Assembly (NCBI RefSeq): GCF_900105735.1
Contig: NZ_LT629793.1
Coordinates: 806,001 to 870,000 of the forward strand
Source of the DNA: Pseudomonas yamanorum
Lineage (GTDB): Bacteria; Pseudomonadota; Gammaproteobacteria; Pseudomonadales; Pseudomonadaceae
Direction of reading: 5' to 3'
Length of the DNA: 64,000 nucleotides
The position numbers and the translations under genes were made by a program. This document shows positions 8,295-16,821 of the stretch, piece by piece. The notes beneath the pieces were generated by a model that had not been told where the DNA came from, made no database searches, and saw nothing but the letters and a program-made list of their open reading frames with translations. Each line of letters opens with the position of its first letter. The first letter of the stretch is position 1.

Positions 8295-9251
8295 TTATTT
8301 GTTGCAAGTCGCTTGTCGCGAAACCACCAAATGATTGCTGATGGCGGTCGCGTCCATGGCGCCCACGCCCGGATCACCCAACAGGCACTCGGCAATCGCC
8401 GGCTCAAGTTCCACCCGCAACCGGCGGCCCAAGGCGCGGGCACCAAACCGTACGTCATGGTCGCGGCACAGCCATGCCCGTGCCGATTCATCCAGCACCA
8501 GTGACCGCTGCTGCGTCGCCAGGCGTTGATTGAGTTTGCCGAGTTCCACCTCAAGCAGCGCTTCAAGCCACTGATGGTCGATGGGCTCGAACACCAGGAC
8601 ACGGTCGATACGATTGAGAAACTCCGGCTCAAAGTGACTGTGCAAGGCGTCCTCCAACACCGCCGCCTCCCCGCGCACCAACCAGCGCAACGGAGCAAAA
8701 CGCTGTCGATGGCGGCGCGCCTGTTGCGCGCCGATATTGCTGGTCATGAAGATCAGGCTATTGCGAAAGTCCAGCGTGCGAGCGCCACCCGCCAACGTCA
8801 GTTGGCCGTTTTCAAGGATGCCCAGCAGGCTGCGCACCACTTCCTGGCTGGCCTTTTCCAACTCGTCGAACAACACGATGCCGGGGCGACTGTAGCTGCC
8901 CTGGATCAGCTCGCTGTTGAACAGGCTGATGCCTTCCTTGCTGCCGACGTAACCCGGTGGTGCACCGGTCAGGGCGGCGGCGTAATGCTCCTGGGCCAGG
9001 GTGTGCATGTCGATACGGCAGAACCCGTCGGTGCGCCCGTGCAAGGCCAGGGCCAGCAGCCGGACAATTTCTGTCTTGCCGACCCCGGTCGGCCCCATGA
9101 ACAGGTTGACGCTCAACGGCCGCTCGCGCTCGCCGATATCGGCCTTGACCACCTTGAGCAAGCCTTCCACCTGGGCCAGGGCCGCGTCCTGGCCAACGAT
9201 GCGGCTGCGCAGCAAGGCCATGACCTGAGCCGGTTCAAAGGTAAACCGCAT
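8295..9251 (-). CDS. amiB: AAA+ ATPase, AmiB/ClpB-type, partner of the amidase
   Basis: Single AAA+ module of 318 aa resembling the second ATPase domain of ClpA/ClpB. Walker A is GPTGVGKT (about residues 53-60), Walker B IVLFDELEKA, sensor 1 FMTSN, the arginine-finger region FLNRIDRVLVFEPI and sensor 2 GARALGRRL. The pore loop GYVGSKEG is present. It lacks the Clp N-domain, first ATPase ring and middle coiled coil. Position 3 bp after amiE and the P. aeruginosa amiEBCRS precedent (AmiB, a chaperone-like ATPase) point to a dedicated unfoldase or assembly factor for the amidase. No amiC, amiR or amiS is present here. Confidence 0.8.
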   Translation of the reverse strand: MRFTFEPAQVMALLRSRIVGQDAALAQVEGLLKVVKADIGERERPLSVNLFMGPTGVGKTEIVRLLALALHGRTDGFCRIDMHTLAQEHYAAALTGAPPGYVGSKEGISLFNSELIQGSYSRPGIVLFDELEKASQEVVRSLLGILENGQLTLAGGARTLDFRNSLIFMTSNIGAQQARRHRQRFAPLRWLVRGEAAVLEDALHSHFEPEFLNRIDRVLVFEPIDHQWLEALLEVELGKLNQRLATQQRSLVLDESARAWLCRDHDVRFGARALGRRLRVELEPAIAECLLGDPGVGAMDATAISNHLVVSRQATCNK

Positions 9252-9254
9252 GCC

Positions 9255-10298
9255 TCAACCCGCCGTTTTTTCTTTACCGCCATGGGGCAACTGCCCCACC
9301 GGGCACTCGGCGACACCGACGGTGTTGCGGGTAAATGCCTCGACATTCTCCCGGGCTTTTTGCGCGTCCAGCACCCAGGTGCGATAGAACTCGAACGGAC
9401 AATCTGCCACGCCCTTGTCCCCGTCGCCCGAAGCATGCATGCCGGTGTAGCCACGGTGCAGCAGCTTGAACAGATGGTTCTGCGACTGATCATTGGCCCG
9501 CGCATCGCGGATCTGCGACACCGACAGCTGGGCGTACTGAATGCCCATTTCTTCCTCGCCGCACTCCCCCAGGGTACGACCATCGAAACCAATGATCGCC
9601 GAGTGCCCGAAGTACGAATACACCCCGTCGAACCCCGCCGCATTCGCCACCGCCACGTAGCAGTTATTGGCCCAGGCCATGCTCTTGGACATCTGCACCT
9701 GCTGCTCCTTGGCCGGGTACATATAGCCTTGGCAACGCACGATCAGCTCGGCGCCTTTCATCGCACAGTCGCGCCAGATTTCCGGATAATTGCCGTCGTC
9801 GCAGATGATCAGGCTGATCTTCATGCCCTTGGGCCCGTCGCACACGTAGGTGCGGTCGCCGGGATACCAGCCCTCGATCGGGCACCACGGAATGCACTTG
9901 CGGTAACGCTGGACGATCTCCCCCAGGTTATTGATCAGCACCAGCGTGTTGTACGGCGCCTTGTGGGGATGTTCTTCATGGCGCTCACCGGTCAGGGAAA
10001 ACACGCCCCAGGTATTGGCCTGGCGACAGGCCGCCGAGAAAATCGCCGTCTCTTCGCCGGGAATACTCGCGGCGGTGGCCATCATCTCGTCGTGGTCGTA
10101 CATGATCCCCATGGTGCTGTATTCGGGGAACACCACCAGGTCCATGCCGGGCAAACCCTGCTTCATGCCGACAATGATTTCGGCAATCTTCTTCGCGTTA
10201 TCGATGACCTCGGCCTTGCTGTGCAGGCGCGGCATCTTGTAGTTCACGACAGCAACGCCGACCGTGTCCGGGCTGCTGGATATGTCGCCATGGCGCAT
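9255..10298 (-). CDS. amiE: Aliphatic amidase
   Basis: Acylamide amidohydrolase of the nitrilase superfamily, hydrolysing short aliphatic amides (acetamide, propionamide) to the acid and ammonia in the cytoplasm. At 347 aa it aligns from residue 1 ([21 protein letters not shown]) with the P. aeruginosa enzyme. The catalytic triad falls at identical numbering: Glu59 (VVFPEY), Lys134 (RYRKCIP) and Cys166 (LIICDDGN). The start has a strong GAGGAG ribosome site. It is the third gene of an operon with formamidase and FmdB, so the unit covers formamide plus two- and three-carbon amides. Regulation in the reference system is by AmiR antitermination, but those genes are not nearby. Confidence 0.96.
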   Translation of the reverse strand: MRHGDISSSPDTVGVAVVNYKMPRLHSKAEVIDNAKKIAEIIVGMKQGLPGMDLVVFPEYSTMGIMYDHDEMMATAASIPGEETAIFSAACRQANTWGVFSLTGERHEEHPHKAPYNTLVLINNLGEIVQRYRKCIPWCPIEGWYPGDRTYVCDGPKGMKISLIICDDGNYPEIWRDCAMKGAELIVRCQGYMYPAKEQQVQMSKSMAWANNCYVAVANAAGFDGVYSYFGHSAIIGFDGRTLGECGEEEMGIQYAQLSVSQIRDARANDQSQNHLFKLLHRGYTGMHASGDGDKGVADCPFEFYRTWVLDAQKARENVEAFTRNTVGVAECPVGQLPHGGKEKTAG

Positions 10299-10313
10299 TG
10301 CAAATCTCCTCGG

Positions 10314-10661
10314 TCAGTGACTGATCATCCAGGGCCGTGGCCCGGTCTTGGTCTTGAGCCCCAGCGGGTTGGCCTTACTTGGCACCACCGGCTTGCGGGT
10401 GCCACAGCAACTGCAGCCCGCCGGGTGCTTACGCGCCTCCTGATACTCTCCGACGGTTTGCGGCGCATGGGCGCTGCGCTCGTTACCGGCAATCGCCTTG
10501 CGCTGGCTGGCCGACAGCGTGGTCAGCACCGGTGCCGACAGCAGCAACTGCCCGCCCGGGCCGTCGCAATATGGGCACTGGCTGGGTTCGTGACGCTGGG
10601 CCATGGGCCGCAGCATCGTGAAGGTGCCGCAGGACTCACAGGCATATTCATAGGTCGGCAT
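10314..10661 (-). CDS. fmdB: FmdB-family zinc-ribbon protein
   Basis: Small protein of 115 aa with the FmdB regulatory-protein pattern MPTYEYACESCG, then CPYCDG making a four-cysteine zinc ribbon. The C-terminal half is low in structure but contains a second cluster, CSCCG, which could bind metal. FmdB is historically linked to formamidase genes in Methylophilus; it is thought to be regulatory, but the mechanism is not established. It starts 2 bp after fmdA ends and is followed 15 bp later by amiE, so it is clearly in the operon. Confidence 0.88.
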   Translation of the reverse strand: MPTYEYACESCGTFTMLRPMAQRHEPSQCPYCDGPGGQLLLSAPVLTTLSASQRKAIAGNERSAHAPQTVGEYQEARKHPAGCSCCGTRKPVVPSKANPLGLKTKTGPRPWMISH

Positions 10662-10663
10662 GG

Positions 10664-11893
10664 CTACAGGTCCGGTGCGATGGGCAGGTCGATGCTGCCG
10701 TCGAGGAATTGGGTCGGGCCGTTGGCGTTGGGGTTGATGTCGAACTCGAAGATTTCAGTCGGCAGCCACAACGTCGCGCAGGCGTTAGGGATGTCCACCA
10801 CGCCGCTGATATGCCCCTGCACCGGCGCCGAGCCGAGCAACGCATAACCCTGGGCCGGCGAGTAGCCGAACTTGGTCAGGTAGTTGATCGCATTCAGGCA
10901 GGCCTGGCGGTAAGCGACATTGACGTCCAGGTAGTGCTGCTGCCCCTGTTCGTCGACGGAGATGCCTTCGAAGATCAGGTAGTTCTTGTAGTTCGGGGTG
11001 ATCGGGCTTGGCTTGAACACCGGGTTCTTGATCCCGTACTTGGCCATGCCGCCCTTGATCAGCTCGACCTTCATGTGCACCCAGCCGGCCATTTCGATGG
11101 CGCCGCAAAAAGTGATTTCGCCGTCGCCCTGGCTGAAGTGCAAGTCCCCCACCGACAGGCCGGCGCCGTTGACGTAGACCGGGAAATAGATCTTCGAGCC
11201 GCGGGACAGATCCTTGATATCGCAGTTGCCGCCATGCTCACGGGGCGGCACGGTGCGGGCACCGGTGGCGGCGGCGTCGTCACGGGCCGCGCCCTTGAGT
11301 TTGCCCATGTGTGCGGTGGCGGCCAGCGGGGCGTTGGCCAGGGGTGGGACGCGGGTTGGGTTGGTGTCGATCAGTTCCTGTTCGCGGCGGTTCCAGTCGG
11401 CGAGCATCACCGGGTCGGGCAAGCACCCGATCAGGCCCGGGTGGATCAGGCCGGCGAAGTTCACGCCCGGGATGTGCCGGGAGCTGGTGAACATGCCCTT
11501 GAAGTCCCAGATGGCTTTTTGCGCGCTGGGGAAGTGATCGGTGAGGAAGCCGCCGCCGTTCTGGCGCGAGAAGAAGCCGTTGAAGCCCCACTGGGAGTCG
11601 GCTTTGGCGCCGATGTCGAGCAGGTCGACCACGAGCAAGTCGCCGGGTTCGGCGCCGTGTACGCCCACCGGGCCGGAGAGGTAGTGCACGGTGGAGAGGT
11701 CGACGTCGCGCACGTCGCTGGCGTCGTCGTTGTTCTTGATAGCGCCGGCGGTCCAGTCGTAGGTCTCGAGGATGAAGTCATCGCCGGGTTTGACCCAGCA
11801 GGCCATCGGGATGTCCGGGTGCCAACGGTTGTGGATTTGCTCGTTTTCGGTGACGGGTTGGTTGAGGTCGACTTTGATCAGGGTGTCGGTCAT
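10664..11893 (-). CDS. fmdA: Formamidase
   Basis: Cytoplasmic formamidase (acetamidase/formamidase family), hydrolysing formamide to formate and ammonia. The 409-aa product has MTDTLIKVDLNQPVTENEQIHNRWHPDIPM at the N-terminus, an ETYDWTAGAIKNND segment, and the long conserved VHYLSGPVGVHGAEPGDLLVVDLLDIG and HPGLIGCLPDP blocks typical of the family. The reading frame extends further upstream, but the ATG at 11893 has a GGGAG site and matches the family N-terminus. First gene of the fmdA-fmdB-amiE-amiB unit. Formamide could come from histidine breakdown or from cyanide hydration; neither is shown here. Confidence 0.95.
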   Translation of the reverse strand: MTDTLIKVDLNQPVTENEQIHNRWHPDIPMACWVKPGDDFILETYDWTAGAIKNNDDASDVRDVDLSTVHYLSGPVGVHGAEPGDLLVVDLLDIGAKADSQWGFNGFFSRQNGGGFLTDHFPSAQKAIWDFKGMFTSSRHIPGVNFAGLIHPGLIGCLPDPVMLADWNRREQELIDTNPTRVPPLANAPLAATAHMGKLKGAARDDAAATGARTVPPREHGGNCDIKDLSRGSKIYFPVYVNGAGLSVGDLHFSQGDGEITFCGAIEMAGWVHMKVELIKGGMAKYGIKNPVFKPSPITPNYKNYLIFEGISVDEQGQQHYLDVNVAYRQACLNAINYLTKFGYSPAQGYALLGSAPVQGHISGVVDIPNACATLWLPTEIFEFDINPNANGPTQFLDGSIDLPIAPDL

Positions 11894-11995
11894 CGAGGTG
11901 CTCCCGGAGGTGGCTTGGCTGTCGGGGGCAGTCTCACGGGGATGGGGTTGGGCGGGGAATACGTTGGATGACGTATGCGGCTTTGGGGTGGGGGG

Positions 11996-12817
11996 CATAT
12001 CCGTTATTTAGGTAACGGCCGCCTATGGTTCCGCTCTTACAGCGGCTCACTTTTGAACAGCGCAAAAGTAAGCAAAACGCTCTTGCCCCACCACTCGGCA
12101 CCTCGCCTAGGCTCGGTGTGCCCTCACTCCGGCTTTGGACCGTGGGCCGCCGCGATGGGCCATCCTTGGCCCAGCGCGGCTAACCCGGCGTCCTGCCGGG
12201 TTACCCACGCTCCAAAGCCTGCGTTCGGCCAGCGTGGTTTAACGGGGCGCCTAAGATCAAAATCAGATCAAGAGCACAGCGGCCTCCCGGCCGGCTTGAG
12301 TGTGATGAAGCAAAAGCCAAATCAAAAGCTAAAGTGGGCACGGTCAAATGTGGGAGCTGGCTTGCCTGCGATGGCATCACCTCGGTGTATCTGAAGAACC
12401 GAGGTGTCTGCATCGCAGGCAAGCCAGCTCCCACAGAAAAGCAGCTCTGCTTTCGCTTTGGTCTTTGCTTTTGCTCTTCAACACTCAAGCCGGCCGGGAG
12501 GCCGCTGTGCTCTGCTTTTGATCTGCTTTTGATTTTGATCTGCGGGCCCCGTTAACCACGATGGCCGCAAGTAGGCACGGTGGAGCGGGTAAATCGGCAA
12601 GGATGCCGATTTAGCCGCGCCGGGCCATGGATGGCCCGTCGCGGCGACCCGCGGAATCGGGCCGGAGTGCGGGCATGCCGAGCCTAAGCGAGGCACCGAG
12701 TGGTGGGGCAAAGACCTTTTGGTTACTTTTGGCTGGGCCGGCATTCCGGGCGTTTGCCAAAAGTGACCCGCTGTAAGAGCGGAACCATAAGTCGCCGTTA
12801 CCTAAATAACGGATATG
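11996..12817. repeat. Long composite palindrome, copy B
   Basis: Uninterrupted 822-bp copy of the element described at 4005-6284, between the 5' side of the fmdA operon and the 3' end of an MFS gene. Outer ends are CATATCCGTTATTTAGG and CCTAAATAACGGATATG. The arm hairpin reads AACCCGGC-GTCCT-GCCGGGTT on the left and AATCGGC-AAGGAT-GCCGATT on the right: paired changes relative to copies A and C. The REPIN core lies at 12350-12434. The stretch 11894-11995 before it would hold the fmdA promoter; no clear promoter was seen there. Confidence 0.92.
12350..12434. repeat. REPIN at the centre of copy B
   Basis: Inverted pair of GTGGGAGCTGGCTTGCCTGCGATG-type REPs. Flanked on the left by GGGCACGGTCAAAT and on the right by AGAAAAGCAGCTCTGC, which is the opposite orientation to copy A and the same as copy C. 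Confidence 0.92.
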
Positions 12818-12841
12818 TACCCCGCTCCCGCTCCCCCCATC

Positions 12842-13972
12842 TCATGCTAAAACCCTGGCCCGCCAGCAAAACACCGCACTGACCGCAATCGCCGCCCCCG
12901 CCACACCAAACACCCAAGGCGCCGACGCCACCGGCAACAACAACCCCGCCAGCAAAGGCCCAAGCCCCGCGCCCACATCCCGCCACACCGCATTCGACGC
13001 CAACGCCGAAACCCGCATCGCCCCCGGATTACGCTCCGCCACCAACGTCGTCACCAGCGGCAACTGCAACGCCCGCAACACCAACACCGCCGCCGCACCG
13101 ACAATCACCCAGTGACTGCCAAACGCCCCCAACGCCAACGCACTGAGAAACGAAAACAGCAGCAACATCGAAGTAGCACCAAACTGCTGCGCCGCGCGTC
13201 CCCCTAACGGACTCAGAAGCAACTCCGAAACATATCGCAGCGCCATCAACCCACCGGCAATCAATACCGCATTCCCACCCAACAGCTTCTGCGCCTGAAT
13301 CGACAGACCAAAGATAAACAGCCCATCCAGCGCCACCCCTTCGATAAACGACCAGGTCGCCACACTGTCAGGCAACTTGAACCGCCGCCCCGGCGTGCCA
13401 TGCAAATTGTGACCCGCAGTCGGCAACCCCCGCGCCATCCACAACCCCACCAGGCAACACACCGCCAGAATCCAGAAGATCGGCCGCGGCCCCACCTGTA
13501 ACGTCAGCCACCCACCCAACGGCAAGGCCAGCATCGGCCCCAGGGCAATCAACGCCCGTGACCGCCCCGCCCGACGCGCTGCACCCAGCGGTTCAGAAGT
13601 GGCCAATACCTGAGTGGAAAGGTTCAACGCCGCAAAACACAGGCCCCAGATCAACCGCAGGCCAAGCAAGGCAGCAAACCCGGACAACATCGAGTTGCCG
13701 AGTGCACACACCGCCGCCGCGCCGGCGGCGATGGAGCACGTCAGCCGATCACCGTTGCGGGCGTAGAAATTCAGTACATGCTTGTAGCCGAAGATCCGCA
13801 CCAGGCGGTTGGCCGCCAGCAGCACCCCGGCCTGGGCCAAGGTGATTCCGAACGCCTGGGACTCCATCGGCAGTACCAGGTACAGCAACACGTCACTGGG
13901 CAGGCACAGGCCAAGGGTCAGCGCGGCACGGCGGGAGTGGGAATCAGCACTGCGTTGGGCCAGATCAGACAT
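12842..13972 (-). CDS. MFS transporter
   Basis: Major facilitator superfamily protein of 376 aa with roughly eleven to twelve hydrophobic segments. Family features: the PMESQAFGITLAQAGVLLAANRLVRIFG block in helices 1-2 and a central basic loop (LPTAGHNLHGTPGRRFKLPD) before the second half begins WSFIEGVALDGLFIFGL. The N-terminus (MSDLAQRSADSHSRRAAL) is cytoplasmic. Substrate not recognisable. It is a separate gene from the downstream-facing neighbour at 14048, with 75 bp between them and the same strand, so co-transcription is possible. Copy B of the long palindrome follows its 3' end after 24 bp. Confidence 0.85.
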   Translation of the reverse strand: MSDLAQRSADSHSRRAALTLGLCLPSDVLLYLVLPMESQAFGITLAQAGVLLAANRLVRIFGYKHVLNFYARNGDRLTCSIAAGAAAVCALGNSMLSGFAALLGLRLIWGLCFAALNLSTQVLATSEPLGAARRAGRSRALIALGPMLALPLGGWLTLQVGPRPIFWILAVCCLVGLWMARGLPTAGHNLHGTPGRRFKLPDSVATWSFIEGVALDGLFIFGLSIQAQKLLGGNAVLIAGGLMALRYVSELLLSPLGGRAAQQFGATSMLLLFSFLSALALGAFGSHWVIVGAAAVLVLRALQLPLVTTLVAERNPGAMRVSALASNAVWRDVGAGLGPLLAGLLLPVASAPWVFGVAGAAIAVSAVFCWRARVLA

Positions 13973-14047
13973 AAAGGCTGAAACATTCAGAATTATTTAG
14001 ACAGCCACGGTAGCCGTCTCCCTCAATGTTTTACAAGGCCCAAATAA

Positions 14048-15412
14048 TTAAACCTTGGCGCCGTCCTGCATCAGGCGCAACCCGCTGGCCACCGCGCCCA
14101 CCAAAGCAAACCCGCACCCCAGCCACAACGCGTACTGCGGGCCGCTGCTCAGGGACAAGTGGAAGCACAACGCCACCAATGAAGCGCCGAGTGTCTGCCC
14201 CATCAGCCGCGACGTGGCGACGATGCCGCTGGCACCGCCACTGCGGGCGATGGACGCGCTGGTCATGATCGCCTTGAGGTTGGGGGACTGGAAGAAACCG
14301 AACCCGGCGCCGCACAGGGCCATGCGCCAGCCGATGTCGAAGGTCGAAGCGTCGTTGCCCAGGGTTGCCAACGAGGCCATGCCCGCACTCAACATCACCA
14401 GGCCGATGCCACACAGCAACGCCAGGGAGATACGGTCCGCCAGGCGCCCGGCAATCAGCGCCATCACCGCCACCACCGCAGGCCACGGGGTCATCAGGAA
14501 ACCGGTAGCCACCTGGCTGTGACCCAGCACTGTTTGCAGCAGGAATGGCAGCGACACAAACGCCAGGCCCTGGGCGCTGAACGCGCAAATCGCGGTGAGG
14601 GCCGACAAGGTGAACAGCGGGCGCTTGAACAGGTCCACCGCCAGCATCGGCGCCGGGTGCCCGGCCTGACGGCGGATCAGCAACAGCCCGCACAGCAGCG
14701 CCACGGCGATCAGCCCCAGGGTCAACACCGCTTGCGCACCGTGCACCGCCGAGCCCAGCCCCAGCACCAGCAGGGCGAACAACCCGGCACAAAGAATCGC
14801 CGCGAGCCGGTCGAAGGCATGCCCGGTGATCGGGATCACCGGAATCGCCCGCACCCCGAGCCACAAGGCCAATGCCCCCAGGGGCAGGTTGATCAGGTAC
14901 AACCAGTGCCAGGTGGCCACCGACAGAATCGCCGAAGCCGCCGTGGGCCCCAGGGTAAAGGCCAGCCCCACCACCAGCGAGTTATACCCCAGCCCCCGGC
15001 CCAATATTTTTGCCGGGTAGATATGCCGCAACAGCGCAATGTTCACGCTCATGATCGCCGCCGCGCCCAGGCCCTGCACCACCCGGGCGGCGGTCAGCGT
15101 CGGCAGCGACCAGGCCAGCCCGCAGAACAGCGACGCCACTACAAACACCAGCAAGCCACCGAGGAACACCCGGCGGTGGCCGACCACGTCACTCAGGGAA
15201 GCAAAGGGCAGCACGGCGGCGATGGTCGCCAGTTGGTAGGCGTTGACCACCCAGATCACCGAAGCGGAGTCGGTACCAATGCCTTCGGCCAGTGTGGGCA
15301 ACGCGGTGTTGACGATGGCCGTGTCGAGGGTCGCCATGCCGATCCCCAGGGAAATGGCGACAACCGCCGCAAGACGTTTATCACTGGGCAACCCATCAGC
15401 TACTGAAGACAT
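14048..15412 (-). CDS. MFS drug-efflux transporter, DHA2 (EmrB/QacA-like)
   Basis: Drug:H+ antiporter-2 type transporter, 454 aa and about fourteen hydrophobic segments. Motifs: helix 1 motif LDTAIVNTALPTLAEG, motif A-like LSDVVGHRRVFLGG, and the motif C-like region YNSLVVGLAFTLGPTAASAI. The ATG at 15412 gives the normal MSSVADGLPSDKRLAAVVAISLGIGMATLDTAIVN start; a GTG 15 bases upstream is less likely. Likely exports hydrophobic drugs or metabolites; the substrate cannot be assigned and no membrane-fusion (EmrA) gene is adjacent. Confidence 0.88.
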   Translation of the reverse strand: MSSVADGLPSDKRLAAVVAISLGIGMATLDTAIVNTALPTLAEGIGTDSASVIWVVNAYQLATIAAVLPFASLSDVVGHRRVFLGGLLVFVVASLFCGLAWSLPTLTAARVVQGLGAAAIMSVNIALLRHIYPAKILGRGLGYNSLVVGLAFTLGPTAASAILSVATWHWLYLINLPLGALALWLGVRAIPVIPITGHAFDRLAAILCAGLFALLVLGLGSAVHGAQAVLTLGLIAVALLCGLLLIRRQAGHPAPMLAVDLFKRPLFTLSALTAICAFSAQGLAFVSLPFLLQTVLGHSQVATGFLMTPWPAVVAVMALIAGRLADRISLALLCGIGLVMLSAGMASLATLGNDASTFDIGWRMALCGAGFGFFQSPNLKAIMTSASIARSGGASGIVATSRLMGQTLGASLVALCFHLSLSSGPQYALWLGCGFALVGAVASGLRLMQDGAKV

Positions 15413-15436
15413 GGACAATCCGCACACGTGGCAAAG

Positions 15437-15470
15437 GCCTCTAGATTACGGGCAGCGGCCTTTTTTTTCA
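15437..15470. terminator. Possible terminator between the hydrolase fragment and the MFS gene
   Basis: AAGGCC and GGCCTT are separated by a 17-base loop and followed on the + strand by a run of T (GGCCTTTTTTTT). On the minus strand, where the flanking genes are read, the tail after the stem is only TTTGCC, so it would terminate poorly in that direction. Confidence 0.25.
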
Positions 15471-15504
15471 GCGGGCAAATGCGCGGCTGTCCAAATATTC
15501 ATGT

Positions 15505-16041
15505 TCAGGTGCGCCATTTGCCCATCCGGGCCATCTGCACCAGCACCTCGGCGAGGGCGGGCTGCGGCGGGCTGTTGACGGTGACCAGCGCCACGCAACG
15601 GCTTGGCCGCAAGGTGGCCGCTGCCGTGACGGCACGACCGCCGAGATCGAACCCACCCAGCACAGCCTCGGGAATGTGCAAGGCGTTCATCAGGTCCAGC
15701 ACATCCTGGCCGAGCACCACTTCCTGGGTGCTGGCAGGTGCAGCCTTGTCCAGTTGCGTGGTGCTGCCATGGCCTCGCAGGTACGGGATGACTACCCGAA
15801 AACCCTGGGACACCAGATGCGGCGCAACCTCGGCGAAACGCTCAAGGTCGCCGTCAGCACCATGCAGCAAAATGATCGGCCGGCCGTCTTCCGGGCCGGC
15901 TTCGTAGTAGCCGATATCCAGCAGGTCGGTGCTGACCTGGCGGATCGTCCAGGGCGCAGGCGCCGCCCATACCGGCAGTGACAGCGCGACTGAAGCAATG
16001 GCGCTGGAAATCAGAAAGCGACGGCGATTGAAAAAAGACAT
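15505..16041 (-). pseudogene. Truncated exported alpha/beta hydrolase
   Basis: The first part of an alpha/beta hydrolase: a Tat-like signal (FNRRRFLISSAIASVALSLPVWA), the oxyanion strand ILLHGADGD, strand/helix VVIPYLRGHG, and the nucleophile elbow GGFDLGG, where Asp replaces the usual Ser as in dehalogenase-type enzymes. Translation stops at 178 aa, shortly after VALVTVN, so the strand with the catalytic acid and the catalytic His is missing; full-length relatives are about 300 aa. The gene begins 3 bp after bufC ends and is therefore the last cistron of the bufferin operon. I read it as a decayed or deleted copy; a functional short protein is less likely. Confidence 0.6.
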
Positions 16042-16044
16042 GGG

Positions 16045-16821
16045 TTATAGCTCCAAAAAATTTGACACTGGAAGGTCGTCAACGACCCCCACAATCAACT
16101 CGCTGCCGATCCAGCCGGCCAGCCACTCACCGGCTTTTGCCACGCCCTCCTCTTCCCCCAGGCGCTCCACCAGAAACTCGCACAGCCCGGCAAAACTGCC
16201 GTCGCCTTGCAGGTGCACCAACGCCTGGAACTCCAAAGCCTCGACTTGCCGCAAGCGCGAGGTGAACTGCCGACGCCACACCAGCAATCCACCGGCCTCG
16301 GCCAGCATCACCGCCTCGGGCGCCGGGGTTTGCTGCCACAACGCCGACCAGATCGCCTCGGCGTTGGTGGTCAGCCCGTGGCAACGCAGCGACGGCGTGA
16401 GTTGCAGGCTCGCGGTGTCCCAATCCACCGCCGCGAGAGCGTCCATGGGCAACGGGCTGGCATCGGCGGCGACAAATGCCTCGTTGAGCGACGACTCGAT
16501 CCAGGCCAGTTCATGCACGTCGGGATTGTTGGGGAACAGTTCACCCAGGGTCAGGTGAAAGCCCTCGGGATAGATGTCCAGGGTCCAGGCATGGGGCGGA
16601 TACCGGTCGATATGGCTGACGCACGCGGCCAGAAACGCCTCATCCCCCAGCCAGCGCCGCAGGTTGGGAAACGCCTGCTCCAGGCAACCCACCAACTGCG
16701 CGCGGTAGTTGTTCTGGTAAACCGCCAGGCCTGCGGCCTTGTTACCCAACAACTGGGCCGACTCGTCCGAGGCACTCACCAGCCAGGTGTGAAACGCCTG
16801 CTGCCATTGGGCGAGATTCAT
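16045..16821 (-). CDS. bufC: BufC/HvfC-type partner protein (DUF2063)
   Basis: Partner protein of the MNIO enzyme BufB, 258 aa. The N-terminal DUF2063 domain is visible: FHTWLVSASDESAQLL, GLAVYQNNYRAQLVGCLEQAFPNLRRWLGDEAFLAACVSHIDRYPPHAWTLDIYPEGF. These proteins present the precursor peptide to the multinuclear iron oxidase in bufferin/oxazolin pathways (established for Caulobacter and Haemophilus relatives). The start codon overlaps the bufB stop (ATGA), implying translational coupling. The second half (LLVWRRQF..LEFQALVHLQGDGSFAGLCEFLVERLG) is the usual C-terminal winged-helix-like domain. Confidence 0.9.
   Translation of the reverse strand: MNLAQWQQAFHTWLVSASDESAQLLGNKAAGLAVYQNNYRAQLVGCLEQAFPNLRRWLGDEAFLAACVSHIDRYPPHAWTLDIYPEGFHLTLGELFPNNPDVHELAWIESSLNEAFVAADASPLPMDALAAVDWDTASLQLTPSLRCHGLTTNAEAIWSALWQQTPAPEAVMLAEAGGLLVWRRQFTSRLRQVEALEFQALVHLQGDGSFAGLCEFLVERLGEEEGVAKAGEWLAGWIGSELIVGVVDDLPVSNFLEL

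Noticed and set aside
8526..10847. 773-codon + strand frame opposite amiB, amiE and fmdB
   Set aside because: Antisense to three well-supported genes with catalytic residues; composition is unnatural and no family is recognised.
12201..12744. Small frames in the long palindromes (e.g. MPSQASQLPH.., MPSGGARAFC..) that recur in each copy
   Set aside because: They arise from palindromic repeat sequence, have no ribosome sites and are opened or closed differently in each copy; repeat-encoded artefacts.
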